From DASUPK01 sp963795665 (GTDB taxonomy: Bacteria; Actinomycetota; Thermoleophilia; Solirubrobacterales; 70-9): a stretch of 64,000 nt of DNA. The notes under the pieces are model-generated. The model had not been told where the DNA came from. It was given only the letters and a program-made list of their open reading frames with translations, and searched no databases. The position numbers and the translations under genes are program-made. The stretch covers positions 5,126-69,125 of the forward strand of contig CAWCIP010000018.1 in assembly GCA_963795665.1 (NCBI GenBank), given 5' to 3'. Below are positions 52,503-62,188 of the stretch, piece by piece. Each line of letters opens with the position of its first letter. Within the stretch, counting starts at the first letter, position 1.

Positions 52503-52700
52503 ATGATTAAGCAGAACAAGGCAGAGACGGGGGAGCAGTCGATCGGGGAACCGTCCAGCCCGGGCTCGGAGACCGAGCGCTTCCGGGCCATCGCGGACGT
52601 CAGGCACAACGAGGCGGTGACCGGCGAGTCCGGAGTCCCCGCCAACCAGCGGGACCACGAGCTGCGCCGCCAGATGCGCTCGCTCGAAGAGTTCTCGTAG
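52503..52700 (+). CDS. Small hydrophilic protein (65 aa)
   Basis: A 65-residue charged protein without Cys, signal or membrane segment (ETERFRAIADVRHNEAVTGE, RDHELRRQMRSLEEF). ATG 52503 is preceded by GGAG. The sequence looks disordered with a C-terminal helix. A TTTAGCGAACGCT stretch at 52430-52442 and TACAAC at 52454 may be its promoter region, and a strong hairpin with T-tract follows its stop, so a discrete transcript is likely. The function is unknown. The 281-bp space between it and gltB holds both promoters and no other gene that I can see. Confidence 0.55.
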   Translation: MIKQNKAETGEQSIGEPSSPGSETERFRAIADVRHNEAVTGESGVPANQRDHELRRQMRSLEEFS

Positions 52701-52734
52701 GCCGCCCAGGGTTTCAACCTACCCACCGCCCCAC

Positions 52735-52755
52735 CGCCGCCCGGGCGGCGCATTT
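52735..52755 (+). terminator. Intrinsic terminator after the 65-aa protein gene
   Basis: CGCCGCCCGGGCGGCG is a 16-bp perfect palindrome followed by CATTTTG. It lies 35 bp after the stop of the small gene at 52503 and before the next promoter. The stem-plus-T-tract form fits an intrinsic terminator. Confidence 0.6.
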
Positions 52756-52805
52756 TGAGTTGTCTCGAACGATGAGCAGGCCTAGGCTTGGCTATCTATC
52801 GGAGG

Positions 52806-53376
52806 ATGGGTTCTCAGTTCAGGGCGGTCGCACCGTTCGCTGTGTCTGATCGCGTCGGTGATCATCCTGATCGCGCCCGCGATCACCATCGGCACGGCAC
52901 AGGCCGCCTCGACCCGCGCCGAGTACGTCGCGCAGGTCGATCAGATTTGCAGCCAGTCTCCGCGGAACTCTGGACGTCTGGGCCCCAGGCTCAAAACCCT
53001 CTTCGGCCCGAAGGCCGTCTCTCCGCTCCCAAGACCGGGCTCATCAGAGCCAACCAGGAAGCAGAATCATCGGTCTCTGAATCGATTCATCAACCGACTC
53101 GCGCGCATACTCGCGACGTTCAATCGGACATTCAGCTCAACCACTGAGCAGATTGCCCTTGTTCCCCCCGCGCCCGGCGACGAAGCGGCGGTGGCGCAGT
53201 GGATAGCCGGGCTACGGCAGTACGCGACCTACACGGCTGAAAGTCTCCGTGCGTTGCGTCATCACAAGCCTCGTGCGGCCTTGGCGTTCCAGCGACAGGC
53301 CATCGATGCGCTGAATGCCGGCGGCGCGGCGGTGCAGGGCTTCGGCATCACCGTCTGCACCACCTCCCTGACCTAG
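52806..53376 (+). CDS. Secreted protein of unknown function (probable frameshift in signal peptide)
   Basis: An exported protein of about 180 residues. The in-frame part begins IILIAPAITIGTAQAASTRA, the end of a signal peptide with an AQA cleavage site; the ATG at 52806 (after GGAGG) would supply MGSQFRAV and the N-region if one base is added near 52835. The mature part has EYVAQVDQICSQ, a helical middle and QWIAGLRQYATYTAESLRAL, with two Cys (in QICSQ and TVCTT) that could pair. I recall many secreted proteins with the T-R-A-E-Y-V-A-Q-x-D-x-I-C start in related genomes; no function is known. Confidence 0.65.
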
Positions 53377-53438
53377 GCTGCCCAGGCCGGTCGGCCCTCC
53401 CGGGTTCCGACACCGGCCGACGGTAGATTCTCGCGCCG

Positions 53439-53924
53439 ATGTTCCTCGCCGTAGTCGGCAGCGACACCTACAAGTGGCTTCTCGCCTTCCACATCCTGCT
53501 GGCGGTGGTATGGGTCGGGAGCAACACCGCGATCCAGATCTTCGTGATCCGCGCGAAGCGCGCCGGCGGCGATCGGATTGCCTACCTGGCGAGCGAGATC
53601 GAGTGGTACGGGACCCGAGTCCTCATCCCCTCTTCGCTGACGCTGCTGATCCTCGGCTTCATCCTGCTCCACGAGTCCAGCGGCGCCTATGACCTCGGCC
53701 AGGGATGGGTGACATTCGGATTCGTCGTCTGGCTGCTGTCGTTCATCGCCGGCGCCGGCTATCTGGGACCGGAGTCCGGCCGGCTCAGCAAGATGGTCGA
53801 AGAGCGCGGGCCCGAGGATGCCGAGTATCAGCGCAGGCTCGCCCGGATCTTCGTGGTATCGCGGATCGAGCTCCTCCTCCTGATCATGGTGGTGCTCGAT
53901 ATGACCGTCAAGCCGGGACTCTGA
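53439..53924 (+). CDS. DUF2269-family membrane protein
   Basis: A 161-residue protein with four membrane segments: KWLLAFHILLAVVWVGSNTA, VLIPSSLTLLILGFILLHES, WVTFGFVVWLLSFIAGAGYL and RIELLLLIMVVLDMTVKPG. The H-I-L-x-A-V-x-W-V-G pattern in the first helix is typical of DUF2269 and the wider family of small haem-binding or CopD-like membrane proteins. It is monocistronic on the plus strand. The function is unknown. Confidence 0.85.
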   Translation: MFLAVVGSDTYKWLLAFHILLAVVWVGSNTAIQIFVIRAKRAGGDRIAYLASEIEWYGTRVLIPSSLTLLILGFILLHESSGAYDLGQGWVTFGFVVWLLSFIAGAGYLGPESGRLSKMVEERGPEDAEYQRRLARIFVVSRIELLLLIMVVLDMTVKPGL

Positions 53925-53939
53925 CGGCGCCGCCGGCCG

Positions 53940-54314
53940 CTAGCCCCAGCCCATCCCCTGGTAGCCGCTGTCGACCGGGACTCCGATCAGCAGGGCGCGA
54001 ACCGGCTCGTCCGACTCGTTGCGGATCGTGCGGTTCACCTCCGGCGCGAAGCGGCAGAAGGTGCCGGCGGGGGCGTCGTGCTCCTCGCCGTCGGTGACGA
54101 TCTTCCCCTCGCCCTCGAGGATGATGAAGACCTCCTCCTGTTTGTCGCCGGTGTGGTCGTGGGCGGGAATCTCCCCCCCGGCCTCGATGTCGACCACGTT
54201 GAAGCCGAATGCCTCCGCGCCGAGTGATTTTCGGGCAAGTCGCCAGGTTGCGCCGCCGCTCCCCTCCATCTCCTCGAACTCGTCGATTCGCTTGATCGTG
54301 TAGCCCTCGGCCAT
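53940..54314 (-). CDS. Cupin-domain protein
   Basis: A 124-residue single-domain cupin. Motif 1 is IPAHDHTGDKQEEVFIILEG, with the two His and Glu metal ligands, and motif 2 is GTFCRFAPEVNRTIRN, where the usual His is replaced by Asn. The ATG at 54314 follows GGAGGAG. It may bind a metal and a small ligand; the missing second-motif His makes dioxygenase activity uncertain. It is divergent from the SnoaL-like gene, with about 60 bp between them. Confidence 0.88.
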   Translation of the reverse strand: MAEGYTIKRIDEFEEMEGSGGATWRLARKSLGAEAFGFNVVDIEAGGEIPAHDHTGDKQEEVFIILEGEGKIVTDGEEHDAPAGTFCRFAPEVNRTIRNESDEPVRALLIGVPVDSGYQGMGWG

Positions 54315-54373
54315 CGCTCCTCCTCTTTTTCCGTCCCCTTGTCTGGACCAGCGAGCGAACATATCCTCTTCGC

Positions 54374-54808
54374 GTGGGAGAGGACTCGGCCCAGAGTCTC
54401 GAGGAGGCCATCGAGCGTTACAACGCCGCGTGGAACGACCACGACCTCGACGCCATCATGTCGATGCACGCTCCCGACATGGTCTTCGAGAACCACACCG
54501 CGGGCGAGTCGGCACAGGGCCCGGAAGAGGTCAGGGAGCACATCGGGTCGATCTTCGAGAGCTGGCCGGACCTCCACTTCGAGACCCGCAGGCTCTACGT
54601 CCGCGACGGCGTCGTCACCCAGGAGTGGACGGCCAGCGCCACGCACTCCAACACGATGCGCCGAGGCGACCTGGTCGCCGAGCCCACGGGCGAGAGGATC
54701 GAGTGGCGCGGGGTCGACGTGATCCCCTACGAGGACGGCCTGATCAAGCGCAAGGACGTCTACTCGGACTCCGTCTCGATTCTCCGCCAGGTCGGACTGC
54801 TCGACTAG
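54374..54808 (+). CDS. SnoaL-like (NTF2-fold) protein, third copy
   Basis: A 144-residue NTF2-fold protein: AIERYNAAWNDHDLDAIMSM, HAPDMVFENHTAGESAQG, SWPDLHFETRRLYVRDGVV and WRGVDVIPYEDGLIKRKDVY. The H-D-L-D-A-I and V-F-E-N-H patterns are those of the SnoaL-like polyketide-cyclase group. It is more distant from the two copies near 2.7 and 5.5 kb than they are from each other. GTG 54374 is the start. Confidence 0.85.
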   Translation: MGEDSAQSLEEAIERYNAAWNDHDLDAIMSMHAPDMVFENHTAGESAQGPEEVREHIGSIFESWPDLHFETRRLYVRDGVVTQEWTASATHSNTMRRGDLVAEPTGERIEWRGVDVIPYEDGLIKRKDVYSDSVSILRQVGLLD

Positions 54809-54888
54809 CCGAGATCAGGCCGTAACCCTCTGGCGCTCCCCGGCGCTTAGGCAGGTGGGGAGTCAATCGCCATGGAGGTGACTACGAC

Positions 54889-55146
54889 GTGAAGCTGAGA
54901 ACGCGAAAGCTGGCGGTCTTTGCGACCTGCCTCGGAATCGCGGCTGCGTTTCCGGTTCTGAGCTCCGCCGACAAGGGCGGCGTTCCGCACAACAACAAGC
55001 CGTGCCCAGCCAAGGGCAAGCGTCATCACAAGAAGCCGAAGCCCAACAACAAGGGCAAGAAGTGCGGCTTCGCCCCTGGCAGCACCACCACGACGGTTCC
55101 GTCGACGACCGACACCACCGAGACGGAGCCGACGACTACCACCTAA
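54889..55146 (+). CDS. Small secreted basic protein with Thr-rich tail
   Basis: An 85-residue exported protein. A signal peptide (KLAVFATCLGIAAAFPVLSSA) precedes a Lys/His/Asn-rich mature part (KGKRHHKKPKPNNKGKK) with two Cys (KPCPAK and KKCGFA) and a C-terminal tail of Thr, Ser and Glu. The start is GTG at 54889. Such basic, low-complexity secreted proteins are frequent in this kind of genome and may bind the anionic cell wall. A terminator hairpin follows directly. Confidence 0.65.
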   Translation: MKLRTRKLAVFATCLGIAAAFPVLSSADKGGVPHNNKPCPAKGKRHHKKPKPNNKGKKCGFAPGSTTTTVPSTTDTTETEPTTTT

Positions 55147-55297
55147 TCGGGGATCCGGACGGGCGGTCCCGCGGCCTACCGGACGCTGCGGGGCCGTCCC
55201 GTCCGGTTGCTTGTTTTCGGCGCGTATAGATCGCCCAGCCGGCGATCGCCGCGCCGCAGGCGATCGGCGAGAGCGTGTTGCCGTCGTTTGAGCTCAA
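55136..55297 (-). CDS. Candidate small membrane protein coupled to thrB
   Basis: A 53-residue reading frame from TTG at 55297, which overlaps the thrB stop (TTGA). It encodes one short hydrophobic segment (LSPIACGAAIAGWAIYTRRK) and a basic tail. The stop overlaps the end of the convergent small secreted protein gene, and its tail is antisense to the terminator hairpin. The membrane-segment-plus-basic-tail layout and the coupling favour a real gene; the weak start and overlap count against it. Confidence 0.3.
   Translation of the reverse strand: MSSNDGNTLSPIACGAAIAGWAIYTRRKQATGRDGPAASGRPRDRPSGSPIRW
55155..55218 (+). terminator. Intrinsic terminator after the small secreted protein gene
   Basis: CCGGACGGG (55155-55163) pairs perfectly with CCCGTCCGG (55198-55206), with a second inner stem, and is followed by TTGCTTGTTTTC. 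It starts 9 bp after the stop codon of the gene at 54889. Confidence 0.7.
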
Positions 55298-56172
55298 AGC
55301 TCCGGCACGTCAGCGCCCGTCGGGGAGAAGGGGACTCGGCGAACCTCCGCCCAATCCCCCACCCGCTCGCTGAGCGCATTCATCACCTCGCCAGTGCTCT
55401 GCCAGAAGGTCCAGACGAGCACCGACGGCCCGGCGCCCGAGATCGTCGCTCCGATCGCGCCCATCCGCGGCGCCTCCTCGACGATCTCCATCGAGCGCGG
55501 ATACAGGTGGGCGCGCTGGGGCTGATGCAGCCGGTCGGCGAGCCCGCGCCCGATCAGGGTCAGGTCGGAGCGCTGGATCCCGAGCACGAGCTCCGATGCG
55601 GCGGAGATGTTGGCGACGGCGTCGGCCATCGGCACCTGATCCGGGATGGCCTCGCGAGCTTCCTCGGTGGGCACCTGCTCGCCGGGGATCACGACCACGG
55701 CCTCCACGCCCTGGGGCGGATCCAGCCGTGTCGAGGTGAGTGCGCCGTCCTGGTTGGCGCAGACGACGAAGCCTCCGAAGAGCGCGGCAGCCACGTTGTC
55801 CGGATGACCCTCGATCTCCGCGGCCTTGGCGAGGACGTCCTCGGGCTCCTGGGCGAGCTCGTAGAGGTGGTCGGCCGCAAGCAGGCCGGCGACGATCGCC
55901 GCGGCGCTCGAGCCCAGCCCCGCGGCCAGGGGGATCTCACTCTTGATGCGGAAGGCGATCCCGTCCGCAGGGCGCAGCGACTCGAAGGCGCGAACGCAGA
56001 GATTGGAGCGATCCCGCGGTACGTCGAGCCCCTCGGCATCGACCGAGAAGGCATCGGCCTCCTCCACCTCGAGCTCGAGGTGCATGGCGAGAGCGGCGGC
56101 CAGCACGTCGTATCCCGGGCCGAGGTTGGCCGAGGAGGCCGGCACCTTGACCAGCCTTCGCCGCGCGGTCAT
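55294..56172 (-). CDS. thrB: Homoserine kinase
   Basis: A 292-residue GHMP kinase that phosphorylates homoserine, the step before threonine synthase. The N-terminal VKVPASSANLGPGYDVLAAA and the phosphate loop EIPLAAGLGSSAAAIVAGLL are canonical, and ATISGAGPSVLVWTF is the third GHMP motif. The ATG at 56172 starts 49 bp after the SHOCT gene on the same strand. hom and thrC are about 3.7 kb away on the same strand, so the pathway genes are linked but not one simple operon. Confidence 0.95.
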   Translation of the reverse strand: MTARRRLVKVPASSANLGPGYDVLAAALAMHLELEVEEADAFSVDAEGLDVPRDRSNLCVRAFESLRPADGIAFRIKSEIPLAAGLGSSAAAIVAGLLAADHLYELAQEPEDVLAKAAEIEGHPDNVAAALFGGFVVCANQDGALTSTRLDPPQGVEAVVVIPGEQVPTEEAREAIPDQVPMADAVANISAASELVLGIQRSDLTLIGRGLADRLHQPQRAHLYPRSMEIVEEAPRMGAIGATISGAGPSVLVWTFWQSTGEVMNALSERVGDWAEVRRVPFSPTGADVPEL

Positions 56173-56221
56173 GGCCCCAGGCTATATATGCGAGGGCGCG
56201 CCACAGCGCGACCCGTTCTTG

Positions 56222-56842
56222 TCATGAGCCGAGGATCTTCGCCTTCTGCTGCTCGAACTCGGCGTCGGTGAGAGCGCCTGAGTCGCGAAGCTTGGCGAGC
56301 CGCTCGAGCTCGGCGACGTGGTCGTCGCCACCACCGGAGGAGGCGGCGGATGCAGGGGCGAACCCGGACCCGCCGACCGGTCGAACCTCGCCGCGTGCCG
56401 GCGCCGACTGAGCGCTGTCCCAGTCGATCGCGATCTTCGCGGGATCGTTCGGGTCGACCTTGATGGGCAGGCTCACACCCGGGCCGAGGGTGGCGCCCGC
56501 CGGGACCATGTACTGGTTGTTGACGCGATAAGGCTGGCGGCCACTGACGTGGACCTCCATGTCGATGTCCAGGTTGAACCACTGCGCGCCGCGCTCTGGG
56601 GTGCCGTGAGCCACGATCACGCCCTGGCCGGCGATGCCGCTGGCCAGCAGTTGTGAGCGCTCGCCCGAGGAATCGGTCAGATCCGCAAGCTGCTCGTTGG
56701 CCTGGGAGAGCATGTCCCCCATCTGCTGCATCTGTCCGCCGAATCCCGGCTTGTAGCCTGCCTCCTGCTGCTGCTGGCGCTGAAGCTGCTTCGCCTCCTT
56801 CGTCAGGCTGGACAGGTCCTTCATCGACTTGAAGAGTCCCAT
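56222..56842 (-). CDS. SHOCT-domain protein
   Basis: A 206-residue soluble protein with a short C-terminal SHOCT domain (AELERLAKLRDSGALTDAEF, then EQQKAKIL). The N-terminus is helical and Gln-rich (SSLTKEAKQLQRQQQQEAGY). The middle has GQGVIVAHGTPERGAQWFNL and NNQYMVPAGATLGPGVSLPI, a beta-rich domain I have seen in actinobacterial proteins but cannot name. SHOCT domains are thought to mediate oligomerisation. It lies directly upstream of thrB and divergent from the S8 peptidase. Confidence 0.85.
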   Translation of the reverse strand: MGLFKSMKDLSSLTKEAKQLQRQQQQEAGYKPGFGGQMQQMGDMLSQANEQLADLTDSSGERSQLLASGIAGQGVIVAHGTPERGAQWFNLDIDMEVHVSGRQPYRVNNQYMVPAGATLGPGVSLPIKVDPNDPAKIAIDWDSAQSAPARGEVRPVGGSGFAPASAASSGGGDDHVAELERLAKLRDSGALTDAEFEQQKAKILGS

Positions 56843-56951
56843 TTCTCCCCTCGCTTTCCTCGAGCTGAAGTGCTGCCGCCAAGCCTACCGGCCTTATGTA
56901 CCGTCATCCACCGTGTTGGGGGCCTCGGGAGGCAACCGTTGCAGGACGACC

Positions 56952-59907
56952 GTGCGGGCGACGCTGGTCGCTTTGCTCGGCTGCCTGCTCTGCGCTACCG
57001 CGGCCATTGCAACCTTTCCCCAGGACCCGCCGAACGACCCGGACTACGCGCCGGCCGAGGGCAGCCCGACCGACTGCCTGACCAAGTCGGCCGACGATCA
57101 GCAGCACTACCTCTTCAGCCACATGCCTCAATGCAATCCGGCCGCCTCGGACCCGGAGGGAGCCGCAGGCATGTCGGTCGACTCCGCTTGGCGCGACTAC
57201 ACGGCGGGCGATCCGAGCACGGTGATCGCCTACGTCGAGGGCGGGATCAACTGGCACGCCGGCGATGCGCAAAAGCTCCGCAACAGGGTCTATCTGAACC
57301 CGAAGGAGCTGCCCGACCCGACCAATCCCGACGGCCAGCCGGGCCTGAACGCCGACGATTACGCCATCTACAACGGCGTGCCCACTCCCGACGCCAACGA
57401 CAACGGCGTCGTGGACCCGGAGGACATCATCGTCCGCTTCTCCGACGGTGTCGACGGTTATGGGGCGACGGGCAAGACCGACGGCAACGGCTACGTCGAC
57501 GACATCTCCGGCTGGGACTTCTACAACCACCAGAACGACCCGGCGACACTCGACTCCACCTACGACCACGCCAACAATCAGATGAAGCAGGCTGCGGCCG
57601 AGGCCGACAACGGCTTCGAGGGAGCGGGTGTCTGTCCGAGATGCAGGCTGCTGCCGGTCAAGGCGGGGGCCGAGGCGCTGGACCGCACCGACGACCTTGC
57701 CCAAGCCTGGCTGTTCGCCGGTGATTCCGGCGCCGACGTGATCGTCTCGACGACCGCGGACCTCGGCTACTCCAGCTTCATGTCTCAGGCGGTGGACTAC
57801 CTCTGGAACCACGGCGTCGTGATGGTCGAGTCCTCGAACGACTTCGACCCACCGACCACCAGGGGAACGTTCCACCAGCACGTCCTGCCGGGAACGGCCT
57901 CGTCTCGAACGTCCATGGGCTGGGGGTGGTCCCGGGCGTCGGTGGCCCCCTCGAACCCGCTGACCACCACGTACCGGGCGCGGTCCGGCTACACCTCCTG
58001 GGGGACCCACAACATGTTCTCGGTCGCCACCACGGGCGGAACGACCTCGGAGTCGACGCCCACCGTCGGCGGAGTGATGGCCCTCGTGCTCTCCTATGGG
58101 AAGCAGGCGCCGCTGATCACCTGATCTCCTCGCCGCTCACGAACGACGAGGCCATTCAGGTGGTGCGCGCCACCTCCTCGGATATCGCCGACAACCCCAA
58201 CCCGCCCACCGGCTGGACCGGCAAGCCGGGCTTCGACCTCCAGTACGGATACGGGCGCCCCAATGTCCACAAGGCGATGCAGGCGGTCACGACGACGCCA
58301 TCCCGCCGGTCGCCTGGTTCAACTCTCCGGCCTGGTACTCGCTCTATGACCCGGCCAAGACTCAGACAGTTCCCGTCACGGGCCACGTCGACGCGCCTCG
58401 CTCTGAGCCGTACACCTGGAAGCTCGAGTTCGCGCCGGGTGCGGAGCCGACTGACGGCCAGTTCATCACCGCCAACTCCGGCAGCGGCAGCGGCCCGATC
58501 AACGGCACGCTGGGCTCGATCAACTTGAACGACGTGCCCCAGTCCTTCTGGGACGCGCCTTCCACCTCTCACAGGACAAGACCCTGGAGACGAACGAGCG
58601 GTACACGGTCACGCTCCGGATCCAGGTGACGGACTCCGACGGCCGCGTCGGCGAGGAGCGGCGGGCGATCGCGGTCCACCACGACCCGACTCTTACCCCA
58701 GGGTTCCCGGTCAAGATCGGGCACGGCGGCGAGTCTCAGCCCGTGCTCGCCGGAGCTACCTCTTCTCACCGAACGGCTCGACGATGGGGGTCTACGGGCC
58801 TGTTCCCGACGCGACCCTCGGACTGCTCTCAGGACTCGCCAACGGCACCCTCGACGCCACCGCGATCACGGGGATCCTCGCCGGCGATTTGCCCGACGAC
58901 GCGCCCGTCAACTTCACCGGAACGGGCGCATTCGGCAAGGTTGGCGCGACGAGCACGCTGGCGGTGGCCGAGCCAGGAAGCGGCGTCGCGAGCGTGGCAA
59001 CGTCGCTCCTGTTGCCCGGCCTCGGCACCCCGATCAACAACTACATGCGGGTGCATGACGCGGCCTCGGGCGCACCGCTGCCGGGCTTCCCCGCGCCGGC
59101 CCAGGGGCTCGACTTCCTCGGGGCACCGGTGATCGCCGACGTCACGGCGACGGCCAGCCCGACGTGATCCAGGGCGGCGACAGCTCGGCGCTCCACGCGT
59201 TCACCACCGGCGGCGCCAGGCGAGCGGCTTCCCGAGTTCACCGGCGGCTGGATCGTGTTCGGCCCATCCGTCGGCGACTTCGAGGGCGACGGCCCAACGA
59301 CATCGTCGCGACCACGCGCGAGGGCTACCTGATGTCCTGGAGGACGGACGGCAGCGCGAGCGCCAACCAGGAGGGTGGAGCTCACACCACGATGAGCGCA
59401 ACACCGGCGATACGGCGTCGACACCCGCCCGCCCGGGATCCTGCGCGACGCCTCCGTGTCCGCGGACCGTTCGCAGCTTGCCTTCGACGCCCCGGCGACG
59501 ACTGGTACGACGGCACGCCTGACCACTACGACATCGCCACCTCCCCCGACGCCATCACGCCCGAGAGCTTCGACGCCGCACCCCCCTCAGCGGGCGCCCA
59601 CCCCCGCCGCCGCGGGAACGGCTCAGTCATTGCGGTCCCGGCCGGCGCGGAGCGCCACATCGCGATCCGCGCGGCCGACGAGCGGGCAACCTCGGGCCGG
59701 TGCACGACTTCGACCTCCAGCCGCGACGCGCCCGGCGGTGGCGGTGCGGCAACGGCGAGGGAGCCGGGAACGGCGGTCAGAGGGCCAGACCGGCCGGCTC
59801 GGCAACTGCACGAAGAAGAAGCATCGCAAGCAGCACCACAAGCACCACCGAAAGCATCGGCCAAGAAGTGCAAGAAGCGCAAGCACCGCCACAGGAAAGC
59901 GGCCTAG
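56952..59907 (+). CDS. Secreted S8 (subtilisin-like) peptidase with FG-GAP-like tail, many frameshifts
   Basis: A secreted protein of about 980 residues reassembled across at least eight frame changes (58125, 58300, 58560, 58755, 59155, 59215, 59300, 59390 and beyond). A signal peptide (TLVALLGCLLCATAAIA) is followed by an S8 domain: the first catalytic motif reads VIAYVEGGINW, with Glu where Asp is expected; the His motif YDHANNQMKQAAAEADNG; the Ser motif GTTSESTPTVGGVMALVL. Then come Ig-like and FG-GAP-type repeats (GAPVIADVT, GDFEGDGPNDIVATT) and a very basic His/Lys C-terminus. The GTG at 56952 is the likely start. The tail may hold it in the cell wall. Confidence 0.75.
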
Positions 59908-59917
59908 GCGCCGCGGC

Positions 59918-60952
59918 CTAGTCGAAGACGGCCTTTTCGACGGCCGACAGCTCCGCCTTGCACCCGGTGACCGCCGGGGCCTTGCCGAGTGCCGTGTCCG
60001 GGTCCTTGAGGCCGTGACCGGTGAGGACGCAGACGACGGTCTCGGGCTGCTCCATGCCGTCGGCGACCGGCAGGCCGTGCGCGAGAAGGCCCGCGACCGA
60101 GGCGGCCGATGCCGGCTCGCAGAAGACGCCCTCGCTGGAAGCGACCCAGTGATAGGCGTCGAGGATCTGCTCATCGGATACCGCTGCGACCCGGCCGCGC
60201 GACGCCGTGAAGGCGTTCATCGCCTCCTCCCAGCGCGCGGGGTTGCCGATCCGGATCGCCGACGCCACGGTTTCGGGATTCTCGATCACGTGTCCCTCGA
60301 CCAGCGGCGCGGCGCCCTCGGCCTGGAAGCCGTAGAGGATCGGCGATTCCCCGTACTCCTGGAAGCCCGCCCACCAGGAGGTGACGTTGCCCGCGTTGCC
60401 CACCGGAATGGCGAGCGCCGCGGGCGCCTGGCCCAGCTCGTCGCAGGTCTCGAAGGCGGCGGTCTTCTGACCCTCGATCCGGTACGGGTTGACCGAGTTG
60501 ACCAGCTCCACCGGGTGCTTCCTGGCGATCTCGCGGACGATCTCCAGGGCCTGGTCGAAGTTGCCCTCCAGCGCGATCACGCGGGCGCCGTGCATCAGCG
60601 CCTGAGCCAGCTTGCCGATGGCGATCTTCCCCTCCGGGACGATCACCGCGCCGCGCATCCCGGCGCGCGCGGCGTATGCGGCGCAGCTCGCCGCGGTGTT
60701 GCCGGTCGAGGCGCAGATGATCGCCTCGGCCCCGGCGCCCTTCGCGCGCGAGACCGCCACGGTCATCCCGCGGTCCTTGAAGCTGCCCGTCGGATTCGCG
60801 CCCTCGAACTTCAGATAGACGTCGGCCTCCACCCGCTCGGAGAGGCGCGGGGAGTGGATCAGCGGCGTGGAGCCCTCGTTCAGGGTGACCACGGGATCCC
60901 CCTCCTCGAGGGGAAGGTGTTCGCGGTAGCGCTCGATCAGCGGAGTCGGCAT
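59918..60952 (-). CDS. thrC: Threonine synthase
   Basis: A 344-residue PLP enzyme converting O-phosphohomoserine to threonine. The PLP Lys is K59 in NPTGSFKDRGMTVAVSRAKG, followed by ASTGNTAASCAAYAARAG, VNSVNPYRIEGQKTAAFE, IPVGNAGNVTSWWAGFQEYG and the serine/glycine-rich terminal loop VLTGHGLKDPD. It belongs to the shorter, plant/Bacillus-type group. The start is 10 bp after the hom stop, so hom and thrC are one operon. The stop lies 10 bp from the convergent S8 peptidase stop. Confidence 0.96.
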   Translation of the reverse strand: MPTPLIERYREHLPLEEGDPVVTLNEGSTPLIHSPRLSERVEADVYLKFEGANPTGSFKDRGMTVAVSRAKGAGAEAIICASTGNTAASCAAYAARAGMRGAVIVPEGKIAIGKLAQALMHGARVIALEGNFDQALEIVREIARKHPVELVNSVNPYRIEGQKTAAFETCDELGQAPAALAIPVGNAGNVTSWWAGFQEYGESPILYGFQAEGAAPLVEGHVIENPETVASAIRIGNPARWEEAMNAFTASRGRVAAVSDEQILDAYHWVASSEGVFCEPASAASVAGLLAHGLPVADGMEQPETVVCVLTGHGLKDPDTALGKAPAVTGCKAELSAVEKAVFD

Positions 60953-60962
60953 CAGGATCTGC

Positions 60963-62188
60963 CTAGCCGAACTCTTCCTCGATCACCCGGATCGAGCGGG
61001 GCGGCGAGCGCAGGAACTTGAGCTTGGCGATCCGCTTCAGCGCCGCCGCGAAACGCTTCTCGCTGACCGGGTGCATGACCATGATCAGCTGCGCCTCTCC
61101 GCCAAGGCCGCGCTGGACGACGCTCCGCACCGAGACCTCGTTGTCGCCGAGGACCTCGGCGACCTGCGCGAGCACGCCCGGCTGGTCGTCGACCTCGAGG
61201 TGAAGGTAGAACGCCATCTCCACGTCCTTGGCGACCTTCAGCTTCGCGTTCTCCTCGAAGAGCGGTGAGCCGCCCCCGATCACCGAGACCACGTCGCCGA
61301 GGACCGCCGCCGCGGTCTCGGGGCCGCCGGCGCCGGGCCCCGACATCGTGATCTCCGTGATCGCCGAGGACTCGACCATCACAGCGTTGAAAGGGCCGGA
61401 GATCGGCGATAGAGGATGGCCGGGGTACAGGAAGCAGGGGAAGACCCGAACGCTGATCTGACCGTCCCCGACCCGCTCCGCGACGCCGAGCAGCTTCAGC
61501 GAGAGGCCGAGCTCCTTCGCGTAGGCGATGTCATCGGGCTTGACCTGCTCGATCCCCTCGTAGGGGACGTCGTCGAGGCCTACGGGCGCGCCGAAGGCCA
61601 GCCGGGCGAGGATCGCCATCTTGGCCGCGGCGTCGGCGCCGCCGACGTCGTCGGTCGGATCCGCCTCGGCGTAGCCGAGGTCCTGGGCCTGCTTCAGTGC
61701 CTCCTCGTAGGAGAGCCCGCTCCGCGTCATCTCCGTGAGGATGTAGTTGGTCGTCCCGTTGACGATCCCGAAGACCTTGTCGATCGGGATCGCGCCGAGG
61801 CTCTCCTGGACGACCCGGATCACCGGGATCGCGCCCGCGACCGCGGCCTCGAAGCGGAGCTGGGCGCCCCCCTCTCGCGCGGCGGCCACCAGCTCCTCGC
61901 CGTGCTGGGCGAGCAGCTGCTTGTTCGCGGTGACGACATGGCGCCCCTCCTTCAGCGCGCGGGTGACGTAGTCGAGCGCCGGGTCGGTGCCGCCGATCAG
62001 CTCGACGACGATGTCGCTGGCAGCCAGGATCTCGTCGAAGCTCCCCTTCTTGCTGCTCAGAACGCCGGTCACCTTGGGCCGGCGCCCGGAGACCTCCTCG
62101 ACCATGTCGGCGCGGTCCTCCAGCAGCTTGCGGAAGGCGCCTCCGACCGTCCCCTTGCCGAGGATCCCTACGTAGACCGGTCCGCCAT
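60963..62188 (-). CDS. hom: Homoserine dehydrogenase (one frameshift near the start)
   Basis: A protein of about 408 residues that reduces aspartate semialdehyde to homoserine. The NAD-binding motif GILGKGTVGGAFRKLL is followed by VVELIGGTDPALDYVTRAL, TANKQLLAQHGEELVAAARE, FGIVNGTTNYILTEMTRSG, and DPTDDVGGADAAAKMAILAR. The C-terminal ACT domain (EVDDQPGVLAQVAEVLGDNE) marks a threonine-feedback-sensitive enzyme. The frame holding the first 28 residues lacks a start codon; the ATG at 62188, which overlaps the lysA stop (TGATG), fits if one base is missing near 62176. Thus lysA-hom-thrC form a coupled operon. Confidence 0.93.
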
